From: Fibrobacter succinogenes
GTDB taxonomy: Bacteria; Fibrobacterota; Fibrobacteria; Fibrobacterales; Fibrobacteraceae
NCBI GenBank assembly: GCA_902762795.1
Contig: CACWPM010000025.1
Coordinates: 1-45,937, forward strand
Length of the DNA: 45,937 nucleotides
Reading direction: 5' to 3'
In this document: positions 1 to 8,535 of the stretch, in pieces
Position numbering within the stretch: the first letter of the stretch is position 1
Layout of the letters: every line of letters begins with the position of its first letter
Made by a program: the position numbers and the translations under genes
Notes under the pieces: model-generated
Databases searched by the model: none
What the model saw: only the letters and a program-made list of their open reading frames with translations
Told to the model about the DNA's origin: nothing

Positions 1-1
1 T

Positions 2-196
2 TTCTTCGAGAAGTATAATTTGAAGGGCAAGACGATTCACCCGTTCGTGACCCACGAAGGTAGCGGCCTCTCGGGTGTTGCCCGCCTCAAGAAGGTGACC
101 GGCGCGAATGTGACCCCCGGCCTCGCCATCTACGGACATGTCGCACAGAATGAACGCGAAAAAGCGCAGAAGGAAGTCGACAAGTGGGTAAAATAG
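2..196 (+). CDS. Flavodoxin-family protein, C-terminal fragment (cut by window edge)
   Basis: The open frame runs in from the left edge and stops with TAG at 194-196, leaving the last 64 residues. The visible part has the C-terminal pattern of a long-chain flavodoxin: a beta strand (TIHPFVTHEGSGLSG) followed by a Gly-rich turn, then a short strand (PGLAIYGH) and a Lys/Glu-rich terminal helix. It would carry FMN and act as a cytoplasmic one-electron carrier or reductase. The stop overlaps the GTG start of the next gene by 13 bases, so the two are probably co-transcribed. The FMN-binding N-terminus lies outside the window, so the subfamily cannot be assigned. Confidence 0.75.
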   Translation, partial: FFEKYNLKGKTIHPFVTHEGSGLSGVARLKKVTGANVTPGLAIYGHVAQNEREKAQKEVDKWVK

Positions 197-837
197 CCCG
201 CCGTACATTAGATATCGCAATGACCGTTCTCACCCTCGTTTTGATGGGTGGGAACGGTCTTTTTTATAACGCTTTCAGCGAAACACTGGATAGCGGGCTT
301 ATCCACGAAATCTTGGGCGCTGTACTGTTTGTTTTGTGGGTGATTCACGTTGTTTGGAATCGTACGTGGATCAAGGGAATTCTCAAGGGCAAATACAACG
401 CCTTGCGAATTGTGCGGACTGTTATTAACGCAGGCGTTATCGGATGCGTTCTGTTCTTGATAATAAGCGGTGTGATGCTTTCGAATCACGTGTTTACTTG
501 GCTCGGTATTGAAAGTGGTGCAAGTTTTGCATGTACGGCCCACATGCTTGCGAGTCACGGGTATCTCGTATTTGTCTCGCTCCACATCGGATTGCATTTA
601 TCGCTTTTTATTAGAGGTCGCGCCGCAATGGGAATTGCTGCGGCTCTTGCCGCTTACGGAATTTATGCCTTTGTCGCTCGCGGTCTCTGGAAATACCTTA
701 CGCTCCAGCAACCGTTCTTCTTCCTTGATTTGGAACGCGGCTATCTGCTGTTCACGCTTGACTACATCGCCATCATGGCACTGTTCGCGGTGGTGATGCA
801 CCTTGCGATGACGGCGATGGTTAAATACTCACGCTGA
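184..837 (+). CDS. DUF4405 / flavinylation-associated cytochrome-like membrane protein
   Basis: This 217-residue protein has about six predicted membrane helices. Histidines sit inside or at the ends of helices (GLIHEILG, WVIHVVWN, HMLASHGY, VSLHIGLHL), the expected arrangement for haem b ligands in the DUF4405 cytochrome family. It probably passes electrons across the inner membrane. The start is GTG at 184, inside the end of the flavodoxin gene, with GAAGGAAG a few bases upstream as ribosome binding site; a later ATG (residue 13) would remove part of the first helix. Coupling to a flavodoxin suggests a flavin/haem redox pair. The partner and substrate are unknown. Confidence 0.7.
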   Translation: MGKIARRTLDIAMTVLTLVLMGGNGLFYNAFSETLDSGLIHEILGAVLFVLWVIHVVWNRTWIKGILKGKYNALRIVRTVINAGVIGCVLFLIISGVMLSNHVFTWLGIESGASFACTAHMLASHGYLVFVSLHIGLHLSLFIRGRAAMGIAAALAAYGIYAFVARGLWKYLTLQQPFFFLDLERGYLLFTLDYIAIMALFAVVMHLAMTAMVKYSR

Positions 838-884
838 CAAAAATGTGAAACTTCGCCCTTATAAAAATTCTATTTTAAATATCG

Positions 885-1313
885 ATGAAAACCATTAAAC
901 AAAATTTCCTTTTGATGATTGCGGCAGCATTTTTTGCAATTCTCGCCGCCGTTGTTGAGGGGTCTTTTGTTTATGACTACGATGTTGAATTAAACTCAAG
1001 CGTCGAATTAAGCGATGCCGAATTCAACCAAGGCTCAACTCCCGAAAAATCACATTACCTGTCGCGGGAAGTTTCGTCCGAAGCAGTTCTGCTCACTCGC
1101 AGAGCTGGGCAACAATCGCTTTCGCGCACTTTACGGAACGCAGGTTTCCACGGAGTCGGCGGTCGCGATGCAGCAGCATTTAAATGGGGTGCAAAGCACA
1201 CCGTCCAAAAAGTTTTTGCATCGATCGGAATACATAACGGCTTTCCGACACCCCTTGCATATCAAATTCCCAAAGAATATTACGTATTCACATTAAAACG
1301 AATACTTTGTTAA
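885..1313 (+). CDS. Hypothetical secreted or membrane-anchored protein
   Basis: A 142-residue protein that I do not recognise. Residues 1-27 (MKTIKQ followed by a hydrophobic stretch of Leu, Met, Ile, Ala and Phe) look like a signal peptide or membrane anchor. The rest is polar with no visible motif except a Gly-rich patch (GFHGVGGRDA) near residue 90. It begins 47 bases after the cytochrome gene on the same strand, so it may share the transcript. A second open frame overlaps it in another phase (1015-1296), so an old frameshift is possible. Confidence 0.45.
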   Translation: MKTIKQNFLLMIAAAFFAILAAVVEGSFVYDYDVELNSSVELSDAEFNQGSTPEKSHYLSREVSSEAVLLTRRAGQQSLSRTLRNAGFHGVGGRDAAAFKWGAKHTVQKVFASIGIHNGFPTPLAYQIPKEYYVFTLKRILC

Positions 1314-1389
1314 CAAGTTCTTTCTCTCGATACACATTCCGCCGCACAAACAAGCGGCAAAATTTAAACTTTTAACAAAGAGAAAGAAC

Positions 1390-1791
1390 ATGGAAAACAT
1401 TTCCAAAATGGAGATGGCGACAGCCCTCTTCAATCAAATTTATATCAAAACCGAAAAAGCCTTTTTCGGCCTCAAAACCAAAGTCACTTACGCCCCGACA
1501 AATTCTCCTGTCGTAGGGACCGCATTGGAATTCGCTCCCGCAGAAGGGCATAAAGCAAAAGCAATTCTCGAAGCCTCCCCCGCCGAACTCGACGCCGTCC
1601 TGCAAAAGAATGGTCGCCCCAAAACAAGCGATAACGGAAACATGAAACTAAATCTCTGTTATTCGCGAGACCATGAATTCGCAGCATTCCACTTGCAACA
1701 ATTCTCGGGATTCGAATATCACACGGTTGTCGAAACGCGATTTGCCACAGGCGATGAAGCGAAAAAACTGCTTCACGCATTCATCAAGTAA
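1390..1791 (+). CDS. Hypothetical small cytoplasmic protein
   Basis: A 133-residue soluble protein with no signal peptide, membrane helix or Cys pair. It has alternating charged helices and short strands (LEASPAELDAVLQKNGRP in the middle; DEAKKLLHAFIK at the end). I do not recognise the family. AAAGAGAAAGAAC precedes the ATG and gives a plausible ribosome binding site. A rho-independent terminator follows 20 bases after the stop, which supports a real, separately ended transcript. Confidence 0.5.
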   Translation: MENISKMEMATALFNQIYIKTEKAFFGLKTKVTYAPTNSPVVGTALEFAPAEGHKAKAILEASPAELDAVLQKNGRPKTSDNGNMKLNLCYSRDHEFAAFHLQQFSGFEYHTVVETRFATGDEAKKLLHAFIK

Positions 1792-1810
1792 ACGCAAAAC
1801 ATAAAACAAA

Positions 1811-1840
1811 GCGGATGTCGAAAGCTCGGCATCCGTTTTT
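1811..1840 (+). terminator. Rho-independent terminator after the 133-aa gene
   Basis: The stem CGGATG-t-CGA pairs with TCG-g-CATCCG around the loop AAGC and is followed by five T on the plus strand. It lies between convergent genes (the plus-strand 133-aa gene and the minus-strand channel gene ending at 1863). Confidence 0.85.
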
Positions 1841-1862
1841 CATTTTTCCACAACCGCTCCGT

Positions 1863-3224
1863 TTACCGGCCCGTCGCTGTCAAGTACGCACAGACAGCCG
1901 TGTAATACCCTGTGACGGCTTCGGTGTAGGAGTCCGCAGCCTGCTGGCGCAATGTTTCAGCTTCGAGCAGATTACTGAGCGTCGCGGTACCCGCATTGTA
2001 ATATTCACGTTGAATGCGGAGATTTTCTTCAGCTTGGGCAATGGCATCACGACTGATTTCAATTTGCTTGAAGGATTCGTTCAGCGCATTCCATTTGGCG
2101 TCAATATCCACCTTAATCAAGTTCTTGTTTTCTACTTCATCAATCGCCGCCTTTTTCGCCTTCAAATCAAGTTTGGCAGTAGAATAACTATTGCTCCACC
2201 AATCCGAAATCGGCACCGTAAGCGACGCAAAAAGCACGCCATTTACAGCATCGTCATCTAACAAGTTCTGATACAAAAGGCTCGCACCCACAGCAACCGT
2301 AGGCAACACCTTGCCGCGTTCCATCGAGCGTTCCTTTTCGGCAGCTTCGCGACTGATGGCAAGCAACTTACTTTCAGCACGGCGTTCAACGGCATCGTCT
2401 GCAGAAATTGCATAAGATTCAGGCGGCGCAACTTGTGAAAGATCAGCATCGGCAAGGTCAAAGTCAGCATTGTCGCGATTCATTTGCCGAGCCAACATCA
2501 ACTTTGCAACCGAGATTCCATTTTCAAGTTTCAGACGATTGCTTTGCAATTTTTTCTTTTCAAGTTCCACACGGAGCAAATCATTTTTCACAGCGACACC
2601 GGCATCCACAGCAACCTGGACATCGCTATAAATTCCATCCACCTGTTTTTCGGCTTCAGCAAGCGTTTTCAACTTTTCCTTAAGCGAAACAATGAGCCAA
2701 TAATAAGTTTCCGTATTCTTGCGGATTTCCGTTTCAGCAAGAGTCTCCTGCAATTTTGCTGCACGAGTTCCAATTTTTGCAAGCTGGTTGCCGTTGTAAA
2801 TTTGCCCGCCCACAAAAATCGACTGAATCAAAGTCAAATGTCCAATAATTCCTTTATCGACCATTCCCATATTAAACGTTGTCGGAAGCCCCGCCAACAT
2901 GGACGGGTCAATTCCCGCCTGCATCATGGCTGGTGCAACTTGTTGTCCGAAGCCTTCCATTTCTTTGGACAGATCCATTTTCTGTTTTACCAAGAAATCG
3001 TTCGAGATAAACGCAAAGCCACCTGCAAACACTTTCGGGAAATACGCCGGAAAGGCGCTTTCTTCGGTCTCTTCGGCCATCTGGCGATTTACTTTCGCGC
3101 TTTTCAAAGTCGCATTATTTTCGCGAGCAATACGCAAACAATCATCAAGCGTATACACATCCGCAGCAAACGATGCGGAAATACTAAAAAGAAAAGTAAT
3201 AATTATGTTATTCAATTTATTCAT
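1863..3224 (-). CDS. TolC-family outer membrane efflux channel
   Basis: This 453-residue protein starts with a signal peptide of about 20 residues (cleavage near SFA-AD). The mature start YTLDDCLRIAREN is typical of outer-membrane factor proteins. Two long heptad-rich helical blocks (about residues 155-260 and 355-445) correspond to the repeated coiled-coil hairpins of the TolC tunnel. Three chains would form the exit duct for the RND pump encoded just upstream. The ATG at 3224 follows an AGGGAGC ribosome binding site. It is the last gene of an adaptor-pump-channel operon, separated from the pump gene by 91 bases of repeat-like DNA. Confidence 0.9.
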   Translation of the reverse strand: MNKLNNIIITFLFSISASFAADVYTLDDCLRIARENNATLKSAKVNRQMAEETEESAFPAYFPKVFAGGFAFISNDFLVKQKMDLSKEMEGFGQQVAPAMMQAGIDPSMLAGLPTTFNMGMVDKGIIGHLTLIQSIFVGGQIYNGNQLAKIGTRAAKLQETLAETEIRKNTETYYWLIVSLKEKLKTLAEAEKQVDGIYSDVQVAVDAGVAVKNDLLRVELEKKKLQSNRLKLENGISVAKLMLARQMNRDNADFDLADADLSQVAPPESYAISADDAVERRAESKLLAISREAAEKERSMERGKVLPTVAVGASLLYQNLLDDDAVNGVLFASLTVPISDWWSNSYSTAKLDLKAKKAAIDEVENKNLIKVDIDAKWNALNESFKQIEISRDAIAQAEENLRIQREYYNAGTATLSNLLEAETLRQQAADSYTEAVTGYYTAVCAYLTATGR

Positions 3225-3315
3225 ACTATAAAGCTCCCTGAATCCCCACCCTACTCTATCGCTACGCTCCAGAGTCGGTCGAGGATTTGTCCTACCACCT
3301 ACTTTTTCCTAATCA
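3225..3315. repeat. Repeat-like spacer between pump and channel genes
   Basis: The 91-base gap contains a 'CGCTACGCTCC' type segment and a tail (CTAATCACTAACCACCAACC) that resembles the tail upstream of the glnN stop near 29892-29935 (TAATGACCAACGACTAAT). No promoter or terminator is evident. It belongs to the same general class of gap-filling repeats seen throughout the window. Confidence 0.45.
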
Positions 3316-6300
3316 CTAACCACCAACCACTTTTCTGCGTCTAAATTTCATACAACTTACGCCCCAATAAGCAACAGGCAACACGGTCAAAATCAAGCAC
3401 ATGGTAACAAGCGTTCCCCAGAAAATAATGATCGCCATAGGCACCCAAAGACCATCCCCACTCACCATCATAGGCAAGACTCCCGCAGAAGCCGCCGCCG
3501 AAGTCAAGAATATCGGACGCATACGCCTAAGTGCCGAATTGTATATGGCATTTCTAGGACTCAAATGTTCCTTGCGTTTCAATTCTTCCGCATAGTCGAT
3601 CATGATAATTCCATTACGTACCATAATTCCAAACAAGCTCACCATACCAAGGACACCCGTAATCGTGAAATCCATATCTGTAATCCACATGGCAACACCT
3701 GTCCCGAAAATAGAAAGCGAAAGTAACGAAAACAGCATGAACGCTATACGAATTTTTCGGAAGTGCCATACCATGATAAAGAACATCATAGCAACCGCAA
3801 CGACGAGACCTTTAAGGAGTCCAGGGAGTGTTTCGATAACAGAGGCCGCTTCGCCACCCAGTTCCAATTTAACCCCTTCGCTAGCGGTCAGCTTTTTCAG
3901 CGTTTCAAAATGCTTTAAAGCAAGGTCATTCGCACTAACATTCTGCGAAACTTCGGCAGAAATTGTCACTGTCGGAAGGCCATTCCTTCTATCGCGAGCG
4001 CCCTCGTTAAACACAGGCGAGAACTTTGCAATCTGGCGGAGCGGTGCATTGGAAAGTCCACCATAAGTTGCAATTTTTTCATTTTCAAGATCCGAGAAAC
4101 TAGCAGAATCGGCATGCGTTCCTTTAAGCACTACCGGCACATTTTTATTGCCTTCCCAAAGAGTGGCAATCGGGAATCCTGCATTGTAACGAGAGGCAAG
4201 CATCGCTTCAAGAGAGAACTGGTTTACCCCCAGCTTTGAAGCGTTCTCATCAAGCGAGACCTTAATCCCGCTCAAGGGTTCTCCACAAGAACTGCGAACA
4301 AGATAAACTCCGGGGAGACTCCGCAAATAATTTTTCACCTTATCACTTGCCACTTTGCGGCTTTCATCCGTTCCATCGGAGATTCTTATTTCTATTGGGG
4401 ATGCGGCATCACTAAAGCTGAGCTGTTTAAAGCGCACAAATACATTTGCAAAATGGTCCACATACTTTTCCGAATACTCCTTGATAATTTCATCAGTAGC
4501 TTGTTCACTTTCGGTATTTACAATGAACTGCGCAAAATTCTCACCCGCAAATTGCGGCGCATAAGTCATGTGGAAACGCGGCGAAGACATTCCCTTGAAT
4601 GTCGTAATGTAGGTGACTCTCGGATCTTTTTCCAAGATACGCTTCATACTATCCGCCACGGCGGAAGTCTGATTGATCGAAGTCCCGTTCGGCAAATAAA
4701 ATTCCACAGAGAACTGGTTTCGTTCCGCAATCGGCATGAGCTTTATGGGGCGAGAAATAATCATGACTGCGCCCAAGGCAACACAAATAACCGCCATGAG
4801 AATGGTCAATTTTGGGAACCTGAAACAAGTTCTCAGAACACGTTCATAGATAAAGTTCGAGATACTCTCAAAAGAGAATTTGCTCTTCTTTTTCGTTTTC
4901 GGTTTTACAAAAGCAAATTGTAAATAAGGAACAATAAATATTGCCACGAGCAAAGAAATCGAAAGAACGATAGTCACCGCCCACGGGAATGTTGTCACAA
5001 AATCGCTAAACATTCCATTCATCGTCACCAAGAACGGGAAGAAGGTAATGCTTATGGCGAGCGTAGCCGAAAAAATCGATTTCAAGAAATGAACGGCGCT
5101 ATGTTCCGCCGCTCTCCAGCGTGTACCAGAACCATAAATTCGTTCTTGATAATCATCCAATATCACGATGGAATTATCCACAATCATTCCCAACGACACC
5201 ATCAAAGCAGCAAGCGTTACACCATTGATTTCATAGCCAAGGCCAAAGAAAAGCCCCAGCGAAATGAAAACAGATATGGGAATAGTCAAAGCCGCGATCA
5301 ACGCAACCTTAAAAGGTTGCAACAGAACGACCACAATAATAACCGCCAATACGGCAACCAGGATTTCTCGCAAGAAATCATCGATGCTTTTGCCGACAAC
5401 TTCCGTTTGGTCCGTAATGCGGAACATCTTGACTTCTTCGGGCAAATTGCTTTCAAATTCAGAAAGCACTCGTTTAATTTCTTTGCCCATTTTCACGATA
5501 TCGTGGCCCTTTTTCATTTCGACGCTAAGCATCACGCACTTGTTGCCATTCACCTCGATGTAGGCTGTACGATCAGGATATTCGCGTTCCACACGGGCAA
5601 CATCTTTCAGCCGCACCACACTTCCATCAGGTGCGCTAAAGACAATTGTTTCGAAAGTTCCCGCAATATTCACAAGGCCTTGCCCCGAAAGGAATGCCGC
5701 CACCGACTTGTAGCCCAGCCCATACTGGGAAAGTTTATCGTTGTCCAGATAAATTGAAATTTGGTCTTTCTGTTCGCCAAAACGCGTAATGCGGCCGACA
5801 CTTTCAAGCGGTCTTAAGTTATCCGCAAGTCCGTCAAGATATTCACCCAATTCACGATAAGTTTTATTCTTACTTTCTATCGCCAAAAGCATCGACGAAG
5901 CATCGCCAAAATCATCCATCACGATTATCGCAAGGACTCCAGCAGGCAAACTCGACTTGAACTGCGAAACACCATGCTTAAAGCGACTCCAAAACCCATC
6001 TTTGTCATACACGTAATCTTCAAGCGCCACTTGAACAATCACCATGCCATCGCGAGTCATAGAAGTCGTTTTGCTTTTTTTGACATCGCCGTAAGTGAAG
6101 ATGTAGTCTTCAAGCGGTTTTGTAACGCGGTCTTCCACTTCTTTCACAGTTGCACCAGGATAAACCGCAATCACAACGCCCTGACGCACCGTAAATTCAG
6201 GGAATTCATTTTTTCGGTTGGCAGAAAGCCCATAAACGCCAAACAGCACCAAAATGCAACAAAGCATAAACACAATGCCGCGATAACGCATGGCGGTTTC

Positions 6301-6324
6301 AACAAAGGAACGTTTCTTTTTCAT
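3316..6324 (-). CDS. RND efflux pump, HAE-1 (AcrB-like) permease subunit
   Basis: At 1002 residues this is the usual length for a hydrophobe/amphiphile efflux RND pump. It has one N-terminal membrane helix (about 13-32), a large periplasmic loop, a helix bundle (about 320-520), a second periplasmic loop and a final bundle (about 820-990). The transmembrane segment SLGMIVDNSIVIL holds Asp383 followed by Asn, the VDN form of the proton-relay site found in many HAE-1 pumps in place of Asp-Asp. It would take drugs, detergents or metabolites from the inner-membrane outer leaflet and push them through the channel encoded downstream. It starts 8 bases after the adaptor stop, so the three genes form one operon. 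Confidence 0.92.
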   Translation of the reverse strand: MKKKRSFVETAMRYRGIVFMLCCILVLFGVYGLSANRKNEFPEFTVRQGVVIAVYPGATVKEVEDRVTKPLEDYIFTYGDVKKSKTTSMTRDGMVIVQVALEDYVYDKDGFWSRFKHGVSQFKSSLPAGVLAIIVMDDFGDASSMLLAIESKNKTYRELGEYLDGLADNLRPLESVGRITRFGEQKDQISIYLDNDKLSQYGLGYKSVAAFLSGQGLVNIAGTFETIVFSAPDGSVVRLKDVARVEREYPDRTAYIEVNGNKCVMLSVEMKKGHDIVKMGKEIKRVLSEFESNLPEEVKMFRITDQTEVVGKSIDDFLREILVAVLAVIIVVVLLQPFKVALIAALTIPISVFISLGLFFGLGYEINGVTLAALMVSLGMIVDNSIVILDDYQERIYGSGTRWRAAEHSAVHFLKSIFSATLAISITFFPFLVTMNGMFSDFVTTFPWAVTIVLSISLLVAIFIVPYLQFAFVKPKTKKKSKFSFESISNFIYERVLRTCFRFPKLTILMAVICVALGAVMIISRPIKLMPIAERNQFSVEFYLPNGTSINQTSAVADSMKRILEKDPRVTYITTFKGMSSPRFHMTYAPQFAGENFAQFIVNTESEQATDEIIKEYSEKYVDHFANVFVRFKQLSFSDAASPIEIRISDGTDESRKVASDKVKNYLRSLPGVYLVRSSCGEPLSGIKVSLDENASKLGVNQFSLEAMLASRYNAGFPIATLWEGNKNVPVVLKGTHADSASFSDLENEKIATYGGLSNAPLRQIAKFSPVFNEGARDRRNGLPTVTISAEVSQNVSANDLALKHFETLKKLTASEGVKLELGGEAASVIETLPGLLKGLVVAVAMMFFIMVWHFRKIRIAFMLFSLLSLSIFGTGVAMWITDMDFTITGVLGMVSLFGIMVRNGIIMIDYAEELKRKEHLSPRNAIYNSALRRMRPIFLTSAAASAGVLPMMVSGDGLWVPMAIIIFWGTLVTMCLILTVLPVAYWGVSCMKFRRRKVVGG

Positions 6325-6332
6325 AGAATTCC

Positions 6333-7391
6333 CTATCGAACAATAGCCTGATTTACCGTTTGAACTCGGTCACCCTCGCCCACCTTGGACATTCCCTTTA
6401 CCACAACGGAATCGCCATCATCAATTCCTTGCACTAAAAGCTGAGAGCCGTTTCCTAGAGATGTCTCAACATTTTTTCTTGTCGTTTTTCCGTCACGGAC
6501 AACCCAAACAAAAGAACGATTGTATTCATCCAAAAGCACCGCAGATGCGGGGAGTTCTACACCAGCGAGAGAATTTTTACTATCGATGAACATTTCCAAA
6601 AGCATTCCCGGCAAAAGCTCGCCACTCTTATTTTTCAGTTCAGCTTCGATTTGGTAAGAACGCGAAAGCGGATTAGCAGAAATTCCCTTATTTGTAATCT
6701 TCCCTTCAAAAGTTTTATCGCCAAGTGCACCGACACGGACTTCTACTTTGTCACCCACATTGAGCATAGCAACATCTTTTTCGGGAACGGAGACAACCGC
6801 CTTGACCGTCGCGATATTCACAATGCGAAACACAGGAGAGCTCGGTACAACATTCTGCCCGATTTCAAGCGATTTGCCCACAACAATTCCCGTTGCAGGG
6901 GCGTAAAGTTTGCAATCATCCAGCGCCTTTTGCGCAAGTTTCTCCGCAGCAATCGCCTGCCTATATTTACTTTCAACATCCATCCACTGGATTTCAGAAA
7001 TGGTCTTGTTCTCATGCAACTTTTCCATACGGGCGCGCGCATCTTCCGCCTGATTTTTCAAAGCAGAGGCAATCTCCAAGGCACTCTTTGCAGAAGTATC
7101 ATCCAAGGTCGCCACGAGCGCACCCTTGTTCATCTTTTTGCCTTCGGTCACATGCACCGACTTCACCGTCCCCGGCGAAGAAAAGCTCACCATCGTTGTC
7201 GCGACTTCGGCAACAGAACCCGCGTAACGCAAAGAACTGCCGACATTTGAATTCTTAGCGACAATAGTTTCGACTTTAACTATTGGCATTTTTTTCTGTG
7301 CGATTTTCTTGTCGTTGCGAGAATTAAAATCACTTTCGCAAGCAACAAGAGACAAAATCAAAAAGGGAAGTATGTACAATTTCGTATTCAT
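6333..7391 (-). CDS. Periplasmic adaptor (membrane fusion) lipoprotein of RND pump
   Basis: I chose the ATG at 7391, which gives 352 residues and a clear lipoprotein signal (ILSLVAC, acylated Cys18). An upstream in-frame ATG at 7463 would put 24 unlikely residues before it. The sequence shows the adaptor order: a lipoyl-like half (VTEGKKMNKGALVATLDD), an alpha hairpin (about 95-145), the second lipoyl half (YAPATGIVVGKSLEIGQNV), then beta-barrel and membrane-proximal domains. It bridges the RND pump and TolC-like channel. It is first in the minus-strand operon and divergent from an AraC-type gene that may control it. Confidence 0.9.
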   Translation of the reverse strand: MNTKLYILPFLILSLVACESDFNSRNDKKIAQKKMPIVKVETIVAKNSNVGSSLRYAGSVAEVATTMVSFSSPGTVKSVHVTEGKKMNKGALVATLDDTSAKSALEIASALKNQAEDARARMEKLHENKTISEIQWMDVESKYRQAIAAEKLAQKALDDCKLYAPATGIVVGKSLEIGQNVVPSSPVFRIVNIATVKAVVSVPEKDVAMLNVGDKVEVRVGALGDKTFEGKITNKGISANPLSRSYQIEAELKNKSGELLPGMLLEMFIDSKNSLAGVELPASAVLLDEYNRSFVWVVRDGKTTRKNVETSLGNGSQLLVQGIDDGDSVVVKGMSKVGEGDRVQTVNQAIVR

Positions 7392-7427
7392 ACTTTCAAA
7401 AATATGATTTAGGCACGTCAATTTTAA

Positions 7428-7461
7428 GGTTAAAATTTCGCCAAAAACAGAAATTTTTACC
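7428..7461. promoter_or_regulatory. Imperfect inverted repeat between efflux operon and AraC-type gene
   Basis: GGTTAAAATTTC and GAAATTTTTACC are 11/12 complementary, separated by 10 bases. The site lies in the divergent intergenic region (7392-7547), 37 bases upstream of the adaptor start and about 87 upstream of the regulator start. It is a reasonable operator for the neighbouring AraC-type protein, but this is inferred only from symmetry and position. Confidence 0.4.
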
Positions 7462-7547
7462 ATTATTTGCGCTTTTTCACACCTGTTTAGGAAAATTTGA
7501 GGTAATTTTTACAACGAGAATTTTTTGAATATCTGTTTTTAGATTTT

Positions 7548-8444
7548 ATGAAAAGAAAGCCTGCAAACACAAATAACATAAAAAAAGCCGACCTTTCCCT
7601 GCTTGATTTTTTAAAGCAGTCGAGTACTGTTCCTGGGAAAATTGTCTTTTTCGAAAGCATTGAAGGGCTAGACACATCTGGCTATTTTTACATACAAGGT
7701 CTTGCATTATTTTTAATTGAAAAAGGCCACAGCACAATCGAAGTGAACACAACGACATACGAGTTGGAAAAAGGATGTATTTTTGTCGCATTTCCAGGTC
7801 AAATCATTCATGTTATTAGTATAAGCGACGATATTAAACCATTATGTATCGCATGTTCAATAGACATGATGAACGACTTAATGTCTCAAGTCAAAGATAG
7901 CATACAACTTTTTCAGCATGCAAAACAATCACCATTCCAGCAAAGAGATGGCGAAGATTTTGAACAAATAAAAAAATCGTTCAGACACATACAAGAAAAA
8001 ATAAAAGTCACCAAAGACAACCGCTACCACTATCAAATTATCAAAAATCTTGTAATATCCACCGCATTCGAATGCCTCAATATTCTAACCGAAAAATGTA
8101 TTGAACCACAAGGATCCAACCGCAAGAAAGCTTTGTTCAACGCATTCCTGCAAAAAGTCGAAGAAAATCACCGCGAGAATCATAGTGTCAAGTATTATGC
8201 CGACGAACTCTTCATCACCCCAAAATATCTTTCTACAGTCATTGAAGAAATGAGCGGCAAAGGCGCAAAACAATGGATTAATGAATACATCGCCCTAGAC
8301 GCAAAAGTCCTTTTGCAGTCATCGCAAAAAGACATTCAAGAAATTTCAAACGAGCTAAACTTTATTGATGTCAGTTTCTTCGGAAAATTTTTCAAACGCA
8401 TGACAGGGATGACGCCCAAAGCCTTCCGCGAGAAAAAAGAATAA
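7548..8444 (+). CDS. AraC-family transcriptional regulator
   Basis: This 298-residue protein ends in a canonical double helix-turn-helix AraC domain (about 200-295): first helices YADELFITPKYLSTVIEEMSG, second segment IQEISNELNFIDVSFFGKFFKRMTGMTPKAFR. The N-terminal half (about 25-120) looks like a cupin-type sensor (IEVNTTTYELEKGCIFVAFPGQ). It is transcribed away from the RND efflux operon, the usual arrangement for a local regulator responding to a pump substrate. The gene is AT-rich relative to the efflux genes. No strong Shine-Dalgarno sequence precedes the ATG. Confidence 0.88.
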   Translation: MKRKPANTNNIKKADLSLLDFLKQSSTVPGKIVFFESIEGLDTSGYFYIQGLALFLIEKGHSTIEVNTTTYELEKGCIFVAFPGQIIHVISISDDIKPLCIACSIDMMNDLMSQVKDSIQLFQHAKQSPFQQRDGEDFEQIKKSFRHIQEKIKVTKDNRYHYQIIKNLVISTAFECLNILTEKCIEPQGSNRKKALFNAFLQKVEENHRENHSVKYYADELFITPKYLSTVIEEMSGKGAKQWINEYIALDAKVLLQSSQKDIQEISNELNFIDVSFFGKFFKRMTGMTPKAFREKKE

Positions 8445-8470
8445 GCGGTTTGCGTAGTTCGCAAAAAAAA

Positions 8471-8497
8471 TGTATGGATTCTCCTTCGGAGAATGAC
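8471..8497. repeat. Short hairpin repeat, copy A (flanks ECF operon)
   Basis: A 17-base palindrome (ATTCTCC-ttc-GGAGAAT, 8478-8494) lies within a 27-base unit that begins TGTATGG and ends AATGAC. The same 27 bases occur exactly, in inverted orientation, at 11687-11713 on the other side of the ECF transporter operon. It may also act as a transcription barrier after the AraC-type gene, but it has no T-run. Confidence 0.75.
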
Positions 8498-8535
8498 TAA
8501 TCATTATGATATTGAAAATTATTCAATTACAGTCT